Made by a program: the position numbers and the translations under genes | Shown here: positions 44,406 to 53,309 of the stretch, in pieces | Position numbering within the stretch: position 1 is the stretch's first letter | Layout: each line of letters begins with the position of its first letter | From: Saccharothrix ecbatanensis | GTDB lineage: Bacteria > Actinomycetota > Actinomycetes > Mycobacteriales > Pseudonocardiaceae | Direction: 5' to 3' | Assembly: GCF_014205015.1 (NCBI RefSeq) | Contig: NZ_JACHMO010000001.1 | Span: 7,812,001 to 7,876,000 of the forward strand | Length of the DNA: 64,000 bases | The notes under the pieces: model-generated | Seen by the model: the letters and a program-made list of their open reading frames with translations, nothing else | Database searches by the model: none | Told to the model about the DNA's origin: nothing

Positions 44406-45902
44406 TCAGGCCGAGCGGGACGCCCCGGCTTCCCGTCCCACGGAGGCTTCCTGGCCGACGGAGTCGTCCACCGGGGCGTCGACCCGCGGCGCGGGCAGCA
44501 GCCGGATCTCGCCACCGGCCACCCGGACCTGGTTCCGGCCGTTCTCCTTGGCCGCGTAGAGCGCGGCGTCCGCGCAGTGCTGCGCGTCCATCAGGTTGTC
44601 GCCGTTGTCCGGCAGCACGGCCACGCCGATGGACGCCGAGATGGCGCGCACCTCCGGCCCCTCCGGCGTCAACGGCAGGTTCCGGCCGCGCAGGGTTACC
44701 GTGTTCCGGTGCTTGTCGGTGGTCATCACGGACATCTCGCCGATCGCCTCGCGGACCCGTTCCGCGATGGCGGTGCCCTGTGCCAGGCCCGTGTCGGCCA
44801 GCACCACGACGAACTCCTCGCCGCCGTCCCGCCCGGCCACGTCGCCCGGCCGCAGCTTCTCCCGCAGGATCCGGCCCACCTCGGCCAGCACCGCGTTGCC
44901 CGCCGGGTGGCCCCACGTGTCGTTGATCCGCTTGAAGTGGTCCAGGTCGATGGCCAGCACGGTCACCGGCTGGTTGTCGTGGCGGCACCGGTCGGTGAGC
45001 CTGCCCCCGTACTCGGCCAGGCCGTTGGTGTTGAGCAGCCCGGTGCGGTAGTCGGTGTGCGCGTCCTCGGCCAGCCGCGCCTGCGCCTGCTCCTGCTCCC
45101 GCAGCAGCCGTTCGAGGTGCGCCCGCCGTTGCGCGGCGTGGTAGAGCAGCGAGTTGACCAGGATCACCGGGAACACCAGCAGCAGCGGACCCACCCAGTG
45201 CGTGGTCATCAGCATGCCGAGCACGGCGCCACCGCCGAGCGTGGTCAGCTCCAGCATGTTGTCCGCCCGGGAGCCCAGGAACTCCTTGATCCGGGTGTGC
45301 GGGGTGACGATCTTCAACGCGATGGCGATGTTCATGCCCTGCGCGCCCCAGTTGACCACCGCGGCCACCAGGAGCACCAGCACCAGGCCCAGGTCGGCCG
45401 GGATGCGGCCGGTGGCCAGCAGCGACAGGCCGGACACGTGCACCACGGCCCACGCCAGCATGGTGCCGCCGAGGATGCTCGCGGAGCTGAACACGAACCG
45501 GTACGGCTGCCGCCGCGCGATCGGCTGGATCAGGATCCGCATCCAGATCGTGGCGAGCACGGCCAGCGCGCCGGGCAGTGCGATGGCGGCGGCGAACGTC
45601 CACACGGACGTCAGGTCGATGTGCGGCCCGGCCGACTCGTTGCGCCGCGACTCCTCGGCCCGGCGGACGATCATCAGGTGCACGGTGATGGCGAACATGA
45701 CCGCGCCGAACCGCAACCAGTCGGCGTTCGACACCGAGCCGAGGGTGGTGAGCAGCCAAATGGCCGCCGCCGCTACCGCCGATTCGATCAGGAAGAAGTA
45801 GCCGAGGGCGGCCGGTCGCAACGTCCAGAGATCCCAGTTGCGAATCGAGGGCCGGCCGACTGCCGCAGAAGCCTTCTGGTCAGTCAAACTGTTCTTCACC
45901 AC
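44406..45902 (-). CDS. Membrane-bound diguanylate cyclase (GGDEF domain)
   Basis: 498 residues. About six to seven hydrophobic segments form an N-terminal sensor region (residues about 28-250). A short coiled coil (LLREQEQAQARLAEDAH) and a GGDEF domain starting at DYRTGLLN follow. The active-site loop GRDGGEEF is intact, so cyclic di-GMP synthesis is expected. No EAL domain is present. The signal is unknown. GTG at 45902 is the start. Two micro-ORFs on the other strand lie directly upstream. Confidence 0.9.
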   Translation of the reverse strand: MVKNSLTDQKASAAVGRPSIRNWDLWTLRPAALGYFFLIESAVAAAAIWLLTTLGSVSNADWLRFGAVMFAITVHLMIVRRAEESRRNESAGPHIDLTSVWTFAAAIALPGALAVLATIWMRILIQPIARRQPYRFVFSSASILGGTMLAWAVVHVSGLSLLATGRIPADLGLVLVLLVAAVVNWGAQGMNIAIALKIVTPHTRIKEFLGSRADNMLELTTLGGGAVLGMLMTTHWVGPLLLVFPVILVNSLLYHAAQRRAHLERLLREQEQAQARLAEDAHTDYRTGLLNTNGLAEYGGRLTDRCRHDNQPVTVLAIDLDHFKRINDTWGHPAGNAVLAEVGRILREKLRPGDVAGRDGGEEFVVVLADTGLAQGTAIAERVREAIGEMSVMTTDKHRNTVTLRGRNLPLTPEGPEVRAISASIGVAVLPDNGDNLMDAQHCADAALYAAKENGRNQVRVAGGEIRLLPAPRVDAPVDDSVGQEASVGREAGASRSA

Positions 45903-45989
45903 GACCCCCTACCCTCTGCACGGCGTCGCATGGCGTACGCCGTTCGCAGCGGCACGTCCGTGCCCGAGAAGTGCAAGGAGGTGTTCGTC

Positions 45990-46010
45990 ATGCGCAACCG
46001 CGACATGTGA
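45990..46010 (+). CDS. Micro-ORF 1, six-residue peptide ending Asn-Arg-Asp-Met
   Basis: ATG CGC AAC CGC GAC ATG TGA encodes MRNRDM. A perfect Shine-Dalgarno AAGGAGGT (45975-45982) lies seven bases before the ATG, far better than expected by chance in this GC-rich DNA. The last four codons plus stop have the same meaning as those of the micro-ORF at 46089, but two of them use different synonymous codons. I do not recognise the peptide. It might be a precursor, a signal or a regulatory leader. Confidence 0.5.
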   Translation: MRNRDM

Positions 46011-46088
46011 CACCACTCCCTCCATCCCCGGACCGAATGTTCACCGTACGTGCCCGCTGGCTAGCGGGCCGCAGCCGAGGGGACCTTC

Positions 46089-46112
46089 ATGTTTGACAAT
46101 CGCGATATGTGA
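46089..46112 (+). CDS. Micro-ORF 2, seven-residue peptide ending Asn-Arg-Asp-Met
   Basis: ATG TTT GAC AAT CGC GAT ATG TGA encodes MFDNRDM. An AGGGGA site (46078-46083) lies five bases upstream. Asn and Asp codons are AAT and GAT where the first micro-ORF has AAC and GAC, so peptide sequence rather than DNA is conserved. A 7-bp hairpin (46052-46058 with 46063-46069) separates the two micro-ORFs. It ends 10 bp before the stop of the convergent MFS gene. Confidence 0.5.
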   Translation: MFDNRDM

Positions 46113-46122
46113 TGACTCCGTT

Positions 46123-47346
46123 TCAGATCACCACCGCCTTCGTGTCGTTTCGGGCGCGGGCCCGTCGCCAGGCTACGGCCGCCTGGGTGGCGAGCAGTAG
46201 CCCGATGCCGCCCGCACCCGCGATCGTCGCGGTCACCGAACCGATCGAATGCGCCACGACACCGGCCACCGCCATACCGCCGCCCTGCGACGAACGCAGA
46301 GCGGCACGGCCGATGCCGTACGCCCGACCTCTGTAGGCGTCGGGCAGGATGCGCATCCACGCCGAGCGTGCGGGCGTGTGGTACGCACCGGCCATACCGG
46401 CGATGACCAGCAGAGCGATGGTCCAGGTCAGGTTCGGGTGCAAGACGAACATGACCAGAGGGGCCAAGGACAGTATGGCGAGCGGCCCGATCAGCCGCTC
46501 GCGTTTGGCCGGATCACGCACCAACCTGAAGAGCACGGCCACGCCGAGGACGTTGGCGGCGGGCTCGATGGCCAGGATCAGGCCGACAGCCCAGATCGCG
46601 TCCAGACTCGCCGCCAGGGGCACGGCGAGTCCCTCGGGAACCATGGCGAAGCCGGCCAGCAGGCGCATGCCCATCAGGCTGCGCAGCCGCGGCTCGGTGA
46701 CCAGGAGCGTGAACGCGCCCTTGGGGCCTTCGGGGTCCCGATGCGCGCCGAGCGGGTCGGCCGCGGGCCGGTGCTTGACGGAGGTCTGCACCAGGATTGC
46801 CACCCATATGAACGTGGCCGCGTCGATCGCGAGCGCCAGGTTGGGGCCGGCGCCGATGACGAGGAACCCGGCTGCTGCGAGACCAACCATCTGGGCGACG
46901 TCCACGGACGTGCCGAACAACGCCACGCCGTCGTCGTAGCGCTTCTCCGGCAGCACGTGGGGGAGGCTCGCCTCCTGGGCGGCCAGGAACGGCGACGAGA
47001 TCATCAGGACCACGACCAGCAGCACGATCATGATCCACAACGGCGTGCCGGGCACGGCCATGAGAGCGACCAGGGCGGCCTGCAACCAGGCGCAGACGAC
47101 CATCACCGTGCGGCGCGGGAACCGGTCCGCGAGCCAGCCGAGGAGCGGGCCGGAGATCAGCGGCGGGAACAGCGTCAACGACCACGTGAGGGCCGTCCAC
47201 GCCGGTGACCCGGTGCGTTCGAACACCAGGAGTGACAGCGCCACGGCGGCGAGCTGGTCGCCGAACGTCGACACGGTCGAGCCGATCCACATGCCGCGGA
47301 ACTCGCGGTTGCCCACGAGGGCGCGGATGGTCCCCCCGGAAGTCAC
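46123..47346 (-). CDS. MFS transporter (MFS_3/EntS-like exporter)
   Basis: 407 residues with about eleven to twelve hydrophobic segments. The start (REFRGMWIGSTVSTFGDQLAAVALSLLVFE) and the loop GWLADRFPRRTVM between helices 2 and 3 are typical of the enterobactin/macrolide exporter branch of the major facilitator superfamily. The transported compound is unknown. Its neighbour micro-ORFs might encode a cargo, but that is speculative. Confidence 0.85.
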   Translation of the reverse strand: MTSGGTIRALVGNREFRGMWIGSTVSTFGDQLAAVALSLLVFERTGSPAWTALTWSLTLFPPLISGPLLGWLADRFPRRTVMVVCAWLQAALVALMAVPGTPLWIMIVLLVVVLMISSPFLAAQEASLPHVLPEKRYDDGVALFGTSVDVAQMVGLAAAGFLVIGAGPNLALAIDAATFIWVAILVQTSVKHRPAADPLGAHRDPEGPKGAFTLLVTEPRLRSLMGMRLLAGFAMVPEGLAVPLAASLDAIWAVGLILAIEPAANVLGVAVLFRLVRDPAKRERLIGPLAILSLAPLVMFVLHPNLTWTIALLVIAGMAGAYHTPARSAWMRILPDAYRGRAYGIGRAALRSSQGGGMAVAGVVAHSIGSVTATIAGAGGIGLLLATQAAVAWRRARARNDTKAVVI

Positions 47347-47707
47347 AACTCCCCCAGGTTGCTCGGCCCCGATGAGTGAGTCACGTTACCCCCACCCGAA
47401 GTAACAATTCCCTCGGTTAGCACGGTAGAAGCTGCCGGATGTGCAATCTCTGTCCTACCACACTGTGTACCCGAACGGAGCAGGTCGGTTACATAAAGTA
47501 GTTACAACTGCGAAAAATCGACCACTTATTCTTGACAGTTGACGGTAGGTGACACGGCGTGAGCAATCCTCGCCTACCCTACGTCGAACGGGTCACCATT
47601 GGGGTCCGGGGTGGCTCGTCCGACCGGGCGAGCGCGTTACCTCATGTCGCCGAGCGGCGCGGGTCGGCCAGTGCGTCAATTGTGGAACAACACCGGCTTG
47701 TCGATCT
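47347..47707. promoter_or_regulatory. AT-richer intergenic region upstream of the MFS gene
   Basis: 361 bp without a gene. The stretch 47400-47560 is clearly AT-richer than its surroundings. GTTAC/GTAAC half-sites at 47385-47389 and 47401-47405, and GTTAC repeats near 47490-47508, may bind a regulator of the MFS gene. A plus-strand open frame through here is the shadow of the MBOAT gene. Confidence 0.35.
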
Positions 47708-49129
47708 TCAGAACTGGTAGTAGAGGAACGGGCTGAACGTGCCGCTCGCCACCAGCACGGCCGCGTAGCCGACACCCGCGGTCATCAGCGAGACCCTGGC
47801 CGCGGTGGCGATCCGGTCCCGGGAAGACTCCAGGTAGGGCCCGGTGACCGGGTGATGGGGCAATACCACGATCGCGAGCGCGACCAGCAGCAGCACAATG
47901 CGCTGATTGGTCGCCGCGGCGGCGACGGCTTCGGTCAACCCGCTGAAATCCGGCACCAGCATGTGACCGAGGATTGTGAACGCCGTGCCGAGATCGGCGG
48001 ACCGGAAGAACACCCAGCCGATTACCACCAGCAACATGGTCAAGATCCGCCGGGCAATTCGGGTACGCGTGGTGATCGGCGCGGAATCCCAGCCGAAACG
48101 GCGCTCCAGCACGAGCAGCCCGCCGTGGAACAAACCCCACACCAGGAACGTCCAGTTGGCGCCGTGCCAGAAACCGGTGAGCACGAAAACGATCGTGAGG
48201 TTCCGGTACGTCTGGCGCACGCCGCCGCGGTTGCCGCCGAGCGGGATGTACACGTAGTCGCGGAACCAGCGCGACAGCGACATGTGCCAGCGGCGCCAGA
48301 ACTCGGTGACGGTCACCGAGGAGTACGGGCGGGCGAAGTTCTCCGGCAGCCGGAAGCCGAGCATCCGGCCCAGTCCGATCGCCATGTCGGAGTAGCCGGA
48401 GAAGTCGAAGTAGAGCTGGAGCGTGTAGCCGATCGCGCCGAGCCAGGCGACGGCCGTGGTCATCTCGTCCGCGGGGGTGGCGAAGCAGGCGTCGACCATC
48501 GGCGCGATCGAGTCGGCGATGATCACCTTCTTGCACAGGCCGAGGGCGAACCGGGGGAAGCCGGCCGCGACGTCGTCCCAGCGGTGCATGCGCGGCTGCG
48601 GCAGCTGGTCGGCGATCTCCCGGAAGCGCACGATCGGGCCGGCGACGAGCTGCGGGAACATCGCGATGTAGGTGACGAACGCGACCGGGTCGCGCAGGGC
48701 CGGCCGTTCGCCCCGGTACACGTCGACCACGTAGGAGATGTGGTGGAACGTGTAGAAGGAGATGCCGATCGGCAGGGCGAGTTCGAGCACCGGCAGGTCG
48801 GCCCCTACGACGGCCGCGATGTCGTGCAGCTGCGAGGTGGCGAACCCGGCGTACTTCCAGACCAGCAGGACGCCCAGGTTGACCGCGATCGAGCCGACCA
48901 GGACCAGCCGCCGGTCGCCGGGCGCGTCCGGCTCCAGCCGCCATCCGGCCAGGTAGTTGACCGTCATGCAGACGAGCAGCAGCACCGTCGTCCCGCCCGC
49001 GCCGGACACGTAGAACAACAGGCTCGCCACCGCGACCACGCCGTTGCGCCAGGTCCTGGGCATGACGAGGACGGCCGCGAGCACGACCGGAAGGAAGAAC
49101 CACAGGAACAACGGGCTGGCGAAGGACAT
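47708..49129 (-). CDS. MBOAT-family O-acyltransferase (AlgI/DltB-like)
   Basis: 473 residues, about ten membrane segments. The catalytic His region GFWHGANW near residue 330, the LPIGISFYTFHHISYVVDVYRG block and TEFWRRWHMSLSRWFRDYVYIPLGG match AlgI-type acyltransferases, which pass acyl groups to exported polysaccharides or cell-wall polymers. The usual partner (an SGNH/AlgJ-like protein) is not adjacent. The substrate is unknown. ATG at 49129 is the start; downstream lies the MFS promoter region. Confidence 0.92.
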   Translation of the reverse strand: MSFASPLFLWFFLPVVLAAVLVMPRTWRNGVVAVASLLFYVSGAGGTTVLLLVCMTVNYLAGWRLEPDAPGDRRLVLVGSIAVNLGVLLVWKYAGFATSQLHDIAAVVGADLPVLELALPIGISFYTFHHISYVVDVYRGERPALRDPVAFVTYIAMFPQLVAGPIVRFREIADQLPQPRMHRWDDVAAGFPRFALGLCKKVIIADSIAPMVDACFATPADEMTTAVAWLGAIGYTLQLYFDFSGYSDMAIGLGRMLGFRLPENFARPYSSVTVTEFWRRWHMSLSRWFRDYVYIPLGGNRGGVRQTYRNLTIVFVLTGFWHGANWTFLVWGLFHGGLLVLERRFGWDSAPITTRTRIARRILTMLLVVIGWVFFRSADLGTAFTILGHMLVPDFSGLTEAVAAAATNQRIVLLLVALAIVVLPHHPVTGPYLESSRDRIATAARVSLMTAGVGYAAVLVASGTFSPFLYYQF

Positions 49130-49202
49130 CGCCGCAGACCCTATCCGCCGCCGATGCGCCCTGAGGCCGACTTCACCACAAACCGCCCCACCTCACACCC
49201 CA

Positions 49203-49272
49203 CCCGCGAGTCCTACGTTCGCGTCGCGTGAGTCCTACGTTCGGAACACCCGAGTTCAACGTTCACGCGCGG
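49203..49272. repeat. Diverged members of the 22-bp intergenic repeat family
   Basis: CCCGCGAGTCCTACGTTCGCGT (49203-49224) and CGCGTGAGTCCTACGTTCGG (49225-49244) are direct units, and CCCGAGTTCAACGTTC (49249-49264) follows. The frame CGAGT-NNN-AC-NTTC is shared with the array at 22261-22449, especially its CCCGAGTTCAACG variant. Confidence 0.7.
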
Positions 49273-49282
49273 GCGTCTGGAG

Positions 49283-49371
49283 TTGTCCACAGGCGCGCTT
49301 CGCGCGGCCCGGATTGTCGGTCCCCTCTGGCAAGATCAAAGCAGGGGTCCCCTTGGCGGGGACCCCTGCGG
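49283..49371 (-). repeat. Dispersed ~90-bp element, copy A (hairpin plus DnaA-box-like 9-mer)
   Basis: Read on the minus strand it starts with a perfect 12-bp hairpin (49341-49352 with 49358-49369). A conserved TTTGAT-TTGCCA and GGGACCGACAAT segment follows, and it ends in TGTGGACAA (plus strand TTGTCCACA at 49283-49291). The copy at 55809-55896 matches 56 of the first 60 positions and keeps the 21-nt spacing to the 9-mer. Confidence 0.9.
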
Positions 49372-49394
49372 AGCAAGCAAGCGATCGGGTGTTC

Positions 49395-49614
49395 GCGGCG
49401 ATCGCGATCCGTTCCTCGGCCGATGGCGAACCGCTGTGACGACGGGCCGGGCGGCGGCACGGGTGGGGCACAGGCGGGTGGTGCGGTGTGCACCTGCCCG
49501 GCTCGGCGGCGCGTTCCGCCACCGATGACCGGTCCTCCGGCTCACACCGACGACCCGGCACGCCTCGGCCGTTCCGACACCGCGCGCCACAAGACCAAGA
49601 CCAGACCAGACCAA
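49395..49614 (-). pseudogene. Decayed IS30-family transposase fragment
   Basis: In one minus-strand frame, residues read GVGTAEACRVVGVSRRTGHR (49510-49590), the N-terminal helix-turn-helix pattern of IS30 transposases. In another frame, about 100 bp further on, SAEERIAIAA matches the following S-EERI-IA block. The two parts are out of frame and the catalytic DDE domain is missing, so only remnants are left. Identification is by pattern alone. Confidence 0.5.
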
Positions 49615-49706
49615 GCCTGCCGTGGCCGCTCAGGCGTCCCGACCCCACCAACCCGAACGGGCCGGGACTGCTGCGGAGCAAGCGCTCGCGTGTTCCGGCG
49701 CCTGGG

Positions 49707-50675
49707 TCAGGGGCGGACCTCGAGGCGGCGGCGGCGGGCGATTTCGGCCAGCACGACACCGGCGGCGACGGAGGCGTTCAACGACTCCACGCCGGCGGAC
49801 ATCGGGATGGACACCGTCTGGTCGCACGTCTCCTTCACCAGACGTGAGAGGCCCCGGCCCTCGGAGCCGACGACGACCACCAGCGGACCGGTCGCCAGCT
49901 CCAGGCCGTCCACGTCCACGTCGCCGTCCGCGTCCAGGCCGACGATCATCAGCCCGGCGTCGGCCCACTCCTTCAGCTGACGCGTCAGGTTCGTCGCCAC
50001 CGCGATCGGAATCCGGGCCGCCGTGCCGGCACTCGTCCGCCACGCCACCGCCGTGATGCTCGCGGACCGCCGCTGCGGCAGCACGACCCCGTGCGCCCCG
50101 AACGCCGCCGCCGACCGCACGACCGCACCCAGGTTCCGCGGGTCCGTCACGCCGTCCAACGCCACCAGCAACGGCGGGATGCCGGACTCGTTCGCGATCT
50201 TCAGCAGCTCACGCGGCTCGGCGTACTCGTACGGCGGCACCTGGAGCCCGAGCCCCTGGTGCATCGCGCCACCGGTGATCCGGTCCAGCTCACCGCGCTG
50301 CACCTCCAGCACGGAGATGCCACGCGTAGCGGCCAGCTGCACCGCCTCGGCGACCCGGTCGTCCGCGTCGATGCCCAGCGCCACGTACAGCGCCGTCGCC
50401 GGGATACCGGCACGCAGGCACTCGACCACAGGGTTGCGCCCGGCGACCGTCTCCGGCCCGTTCTCCGCGGCCCTGCGCCGCTGCGTCCGGGCCTGGTCGG
50501 CCTTGGCGGCCGCACTGGCCCGCTTGTACGCGGGGTGGTTGGGTCGTTCGACCGCCTTGGGCGTCGGGCCCTTGCCGTGCAGGCCCTTCGGCTTCTGCCC
50601 GCCGGACCCGACGACCGCGCCTTTCTTGGAGCCGGGGTTGCGCATGGCGCCCCGGCGCTTGGAGTTACCAGCCAC
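49707..50675 (-). CDS. rlmB: 23S rRNA (guanosine-2'-O-)-methyltransferase RlmB-like
   Basis: 322 residues. A Lys/Arg/Gly-rich N-terminal extension of about 70 residues is followed by the substrate-binding domain ([13 protein letters not shown]). A SPOUT (TrmH) domain comes next with the three motifs [22 protein letters not shown] and [16 protein letters not shown] that make the knotted SAM site. RlmB modifies G2251 of 23S rRNA. It starts four bases after the cysS stop, so the two are co-transcribed, as in mycobacteria. Confidence 0.94.
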   Translation of the reverse strand: MAGNSKRRGAMRNPGSKKGAVVGSGGQKPKGLHGKGPTPKAVERPNHPAYKRASAAAKADQARTQRRRAAENGPETVAGRNPVVECLRAGIPATALYVALGIDADDRVAEAVQLAATRGISVLEVQRGELDRITGGAMHQGLGLQVPPYEYAEPRELLKIANESGIPPLLVALDGVTDPRNLGAVVRSAAAFGAHGVVLPQRRSASITAVAWRTSAGTAARIPIAVATNLTRQLKEWADAGLMIVGLDADGDVDVDGLELATGPLVVVVGSEGRGLSRLVKETCDQTVSIPMSAGVESLNASVAAGVVLAEIARRRRLEVRP

Positions 50676-50679
50676 GAGC

Positions 50680-52071
50680 TCAGTCGTCCTTCAAAGTCCA
50701 CAACGGACCGTCGGGGGTGTCCTCGACGGCGATACCGGCCAGGAGCAGGTGATCGCGCAGCACGTCCGCGCGCGCGAAGTCCCTGTCCTTTCGGGCCTGC
50801 GACCGCTCTTCCAGCAGCCGCTCCACCAGCACGCCCAACGCGTGTCTGCCCGCGCCGCCGGCCGCGGCGTCATGCCACTGCGGCGACAACGGGTCCAACC
50901 CGAGCACGGCGGTCATCGCCCGCACCGACTCGGCCGCGGCACGCGCGTCCATGTCGTCACCGGACTCCAGCGCGGTGTTGCCCTCACGCAGCCGCTTGTG
51001 GATGGCGGCCAACGCGCCCGGCGTGCTGATGTCGTCGTCCATCGCCGCCACGAACGCGGGCGACATGTCGCCTTCCGCGCCGACGACCCCGGTGCGCTCG
51101 ACCACGCGCCGCAGGAACGACTCGATCCGCCGGTACGCGGACACCGACTCGTCCAACGCCTCGGGCGAGTACTCGATGTGCGACCGGTAGTGCGGCCCCA
51201 CCAGGTAGTACCGCAGCTCGGGCGCGCGCACCCGCTCCAGCATCGTCGGGATCGCCACCGTGTTGCCCAGCGACTTCGACATCTTCTCGCCGCTGAGCGT
51301 GACCCACGCGTTGTGCATCCAGTACCGGGCGAACCCGTCGCCGGCGGCCCGCGACTGCGCCTGCTCGTTCTCGTGGTGCGGGAAGATCAGGTCGATGCCC
51401 CCGCCGTGGATGTCGAACGTCCCACCGAGGTAGGTGGTCGCCATCGCCGAGCACTCCAGGTGCCAGCCCGGCCGGCCCGGACCCCACGGCGTCGGCCACG
51501 ACGGCTCGCCCGGCTTCGCCGCCTTCCACAGCGTGAAGTCGCGCGGGTCGCGCTTGCCGGTCGCGGCGGACTCGCCCTGGTGCACCTCGTCCAGCTTCTG
51601 CCCGGACAGCGCCCCGTACTCGGGGAACGACTTGACCGAGAAGTACACGTCACCCTCGGACGCGTACGCGTGGCCCTTCCCGATCAGCCGGTCCATCAGC
51701 TCGACCATCTGCGTGATGTGCCCGGTGGCGCGCGGCGAGTACGAGGCGGGCAGGCAGCCCAACGAGTCGTAGGCGTAATCGAACGCCCGCTCGTGCTGGT
51801 ACGCCCACTCCCACCACTCGACGTCGTTCTCGGCCGCCTTGGCGACGATCTTGTCGTCGATGTCCGTGACGTTGCGCACCAGGTGCACGGTCGAGCCGTC
51901 CCGCGCCAGCCAGCGGCGCAGCACGTCGAAGTTGAGGCCGCTGCGCACGTGCCCGATGTGCGGAACGCCCTGCACCGTGGCCCCACAGACGTAGATCGAC
52001 GCCGTTCCGCTGACCTGCGGGACGAACTCCCGCATGGACCGGGTCGCGGTGTCGAAGAGGTGGAGGCTCAC
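50680..52071 (-). CDS. cysS: Cysteinyl-tRNA synthetase
   Basis: 463 residues, class I synthetase. The zinc/catalytic start [16 protein letters not shown] contains the HIGH-type motif, [16 protein letters not shown] text reads [13 protein letters not shown], and the KMSKS loop is in [11 protein letters not shown]. MshC, the mycothiol ligase, is a paralogue, but length and C-terminal anticodon-binding domain fit CysS. Begins 45 bp downstream of the HAD gene. Confidence 0.97.
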   Translation of the reverse strand: MSLHLFDTATRSMREFVPQVSGTASIYVCGATVQGVPHIGHVRSGLNFDVLRRWLARDGSTVHLVRNVTDIDDKIVAKAAENDVEWWEWAYQHERAFDYAYDSLGCLPASYSPRATGHITQMVELMDRLIGKGHAYASEGDVYFSVKSFPEYGALSGQKLDEVHQGESAATGKRDPRDFTLWKAAKPGEPSWPTPWGPGRPGWHLECSAMATTYLGGTFDIHGGGIDLIFPHHENEQAQSRAAGDGFARYWMHNAWVTLSGEKMSKSLGNTVAIPTMLERVRAPELRYYLVGPHYRSHIEYSPEALDESVSAYRRIESFLRRVVERTGVVGAEGDMSPAFVAAMDDDISTPGALAAIHKRLREGNTALESGDDMDARAAAESVRAMTAVLGLDPLSPQWHDAAAGGAGRHALGVLVERLLEERSQARKDRDFARADVLRDHLLLAGIAVEDTPDGPLWTLKDD

Positions 52072-52116
52072 GTGAAGATGGTACGGGCGGTGACCAGCGG
52101 GGGTTGAGTCGCCCGG

Positions 52117-52737
52117 TCAGATGTGCTTGCGGAGCACCTGGAGCAGAGCCTCCGGCCGGCTGCCCGTCGGGAGCGGTTCGACGATCTCCACCGCGCAGCC
52201 GACCGCTGCCGCGCCGCCGTCGGCCTCGGGACTGTCGCCGATCATCAGCGCCTCGGTCGGGTGCACGCCCAGCCGGTCGCAAGCGATGCGGAAGAGCTTC
52301 GGGTCCGGCTTGACGAAGCCCTCCTGGTAGGAGAGCACGTACTCGTCCACCCGGTTGTCAACGCCGTGACGTGCGAAAACAGCCCGGATGTCCCAGGCGA
52401 TGTTGCTGACGACCGCGGTCGGGAGCTCGGTGCCCAACGCCTGCGCGGTGTCCTGGTAGGGCTGCCAGAACGGCGGGCTGCACAGGTCGGCGTAGAACCG
52501 CGCCGGATCCTTGGCGCCCGCCTTCGCGAGGACCGCGAGGTGCATCTCACGGTGCGCGTCGGGGTCGAGGTCCCGGCGTTCCCACTGCTCCGGGTCGATG
52601 TCCAACTCCGGGTCCAGGCCGACGGGCGCGGTGAGCGCGCGCATCAGCCCGGCGTGGGCGGCCAGCGTGTCGTGCTCCAAGCGGAACAGGGTGCCGGAGA
52701 AGTCGAAGAGCACGGCGCGGATCGTCACGAAACGCAC
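52117..52737 (-). CDS. HAD-superfamily hydrolase with DxS motif
   Basis: 206 residues. Motif I is LFDFSGTLF, motif II VVSNIAWD, motif III has Lys in GFVKPDPK and motif IV is GDSPEADGG. The second Asp of the classical DxD phosphatase motif is Ser here, which reduces the usual phosphatase acid-base function. The cap is a small helical domain (C1), as in haloacid dehalogenase or phosphoglycolate phosphatase types. The substrate is unknown. It lies between ispF and cysS on the same strand. Confidence 0.85.
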   Translation of the reverse strand: MRFVTIRAVLFDFSGTLFRLEHDTLAAHAGLMRALTAPVGLDPELDIDPEQWERRDLDPDAHREMHLAVLAKAGAKDPARFYADLCSPPFWQPYQDTAQALGTELPTAVVSNIAWDIRAVFARHGVDNRVDEYVLSYQEGFVKPDPKLFRIACDRLGVHPTEALMIGDSPEADGGAAAVGCAVEIVEPLPTGSRPEALLQVLRKHI

Positions 52738-52835
52738 GCTAGTGGGTCGGCGAAGGGGAAATCGCGTGATGCCGGAGAACCGAGACCAGGCTCACCGGGA
52801 TGGCCGAACGACCGCGATGTCGATCAGCTGGTCGA

Positions 52836-53309
52836 TCAGGAAAGCGGCACCAGAAGTGCGGTGGCCACCGCTGCGATGCCCTCACCGCGACCGGTCAGAC
52901 CGAGCCCGTCGGACGTCGTGCCGCTGATCGACACCGGACCGCCTACCGCCTCGGACAGCACCTTCTGCGCCTCGTCACGGCGCGTGCCGATCTTGGGGGA
53001 GTTCCCGATGACCTGGACGGCCGCGTTGCCGACCTGGTAGCCGGCCTCCTCGACCAGCCGACGTGCCTCGGCCAGGAACTCGACGCCGTGCCGGCCGGAC
53101 CACCGCGGGTCGCTCGTGCCGAACACCGCGCCCAGGTCGCCCAGGCCGGCGGCGGACAGCAGCGCGTCGCACAGGGCGTGCGCGGCCACGTCGCCGTCGG
53201 AGTGACCGGCGCAACCGTCCACGTCGTCCCAGCGGAGGCCGGCCAGCCAGCACTCGCGGCCCCGTTCCACCTGGTGCACGTCGGTGCCGATGCCCACCCT
53301 GGGGATCAC
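52836..53309 (-). CDS. ispF: 2-C-methyl-D-erythritol 2,4-cyclodiphosphate synthase
   Basis: 157 residues, the usual size. It makes the cyclodiphosphate of the non-mevalonate isoprenoid pathway. The metal ligands Asp10 and His12 in GIGTDVHQV, the [11 protein letters not shown] block, the FGTSDPRW loop and the C-terminal [14 protein letters not shown] motif are present. GTG at 53309; overlaps the ispD end by 4 bp. Confidence 0.97.
   Translation of the reverse strand: MIPRVGIGTDVHQVERGRECWLAGLRWDDVDGCAGHSDGDVAAHALCDALLSAAGLGDLGAVFGTSDPRWSGRHGVEFLAEARRLVEEAGYQVGNAAVQVIGNSPKIGTRRDEAQKVLSEAVGGPVSISGTTSDGLGLTGRGEGIAAVATALLVPLS

Larger units (their letters stand above)
49130..49706. other. Repeat-rich intergenic region between MBOAT and rlmB genes
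   Basis: 577 bp without an intact gene. From left to right it contains 22-bp-type repeats (49203-49272), one copy of the dispersed hairpin/DnaA-box element (49283-49371), and IS30-like transposase debris (49395-49614). A short tandem GGTCT run lies near 49590-49612. Confidence 0.7.
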
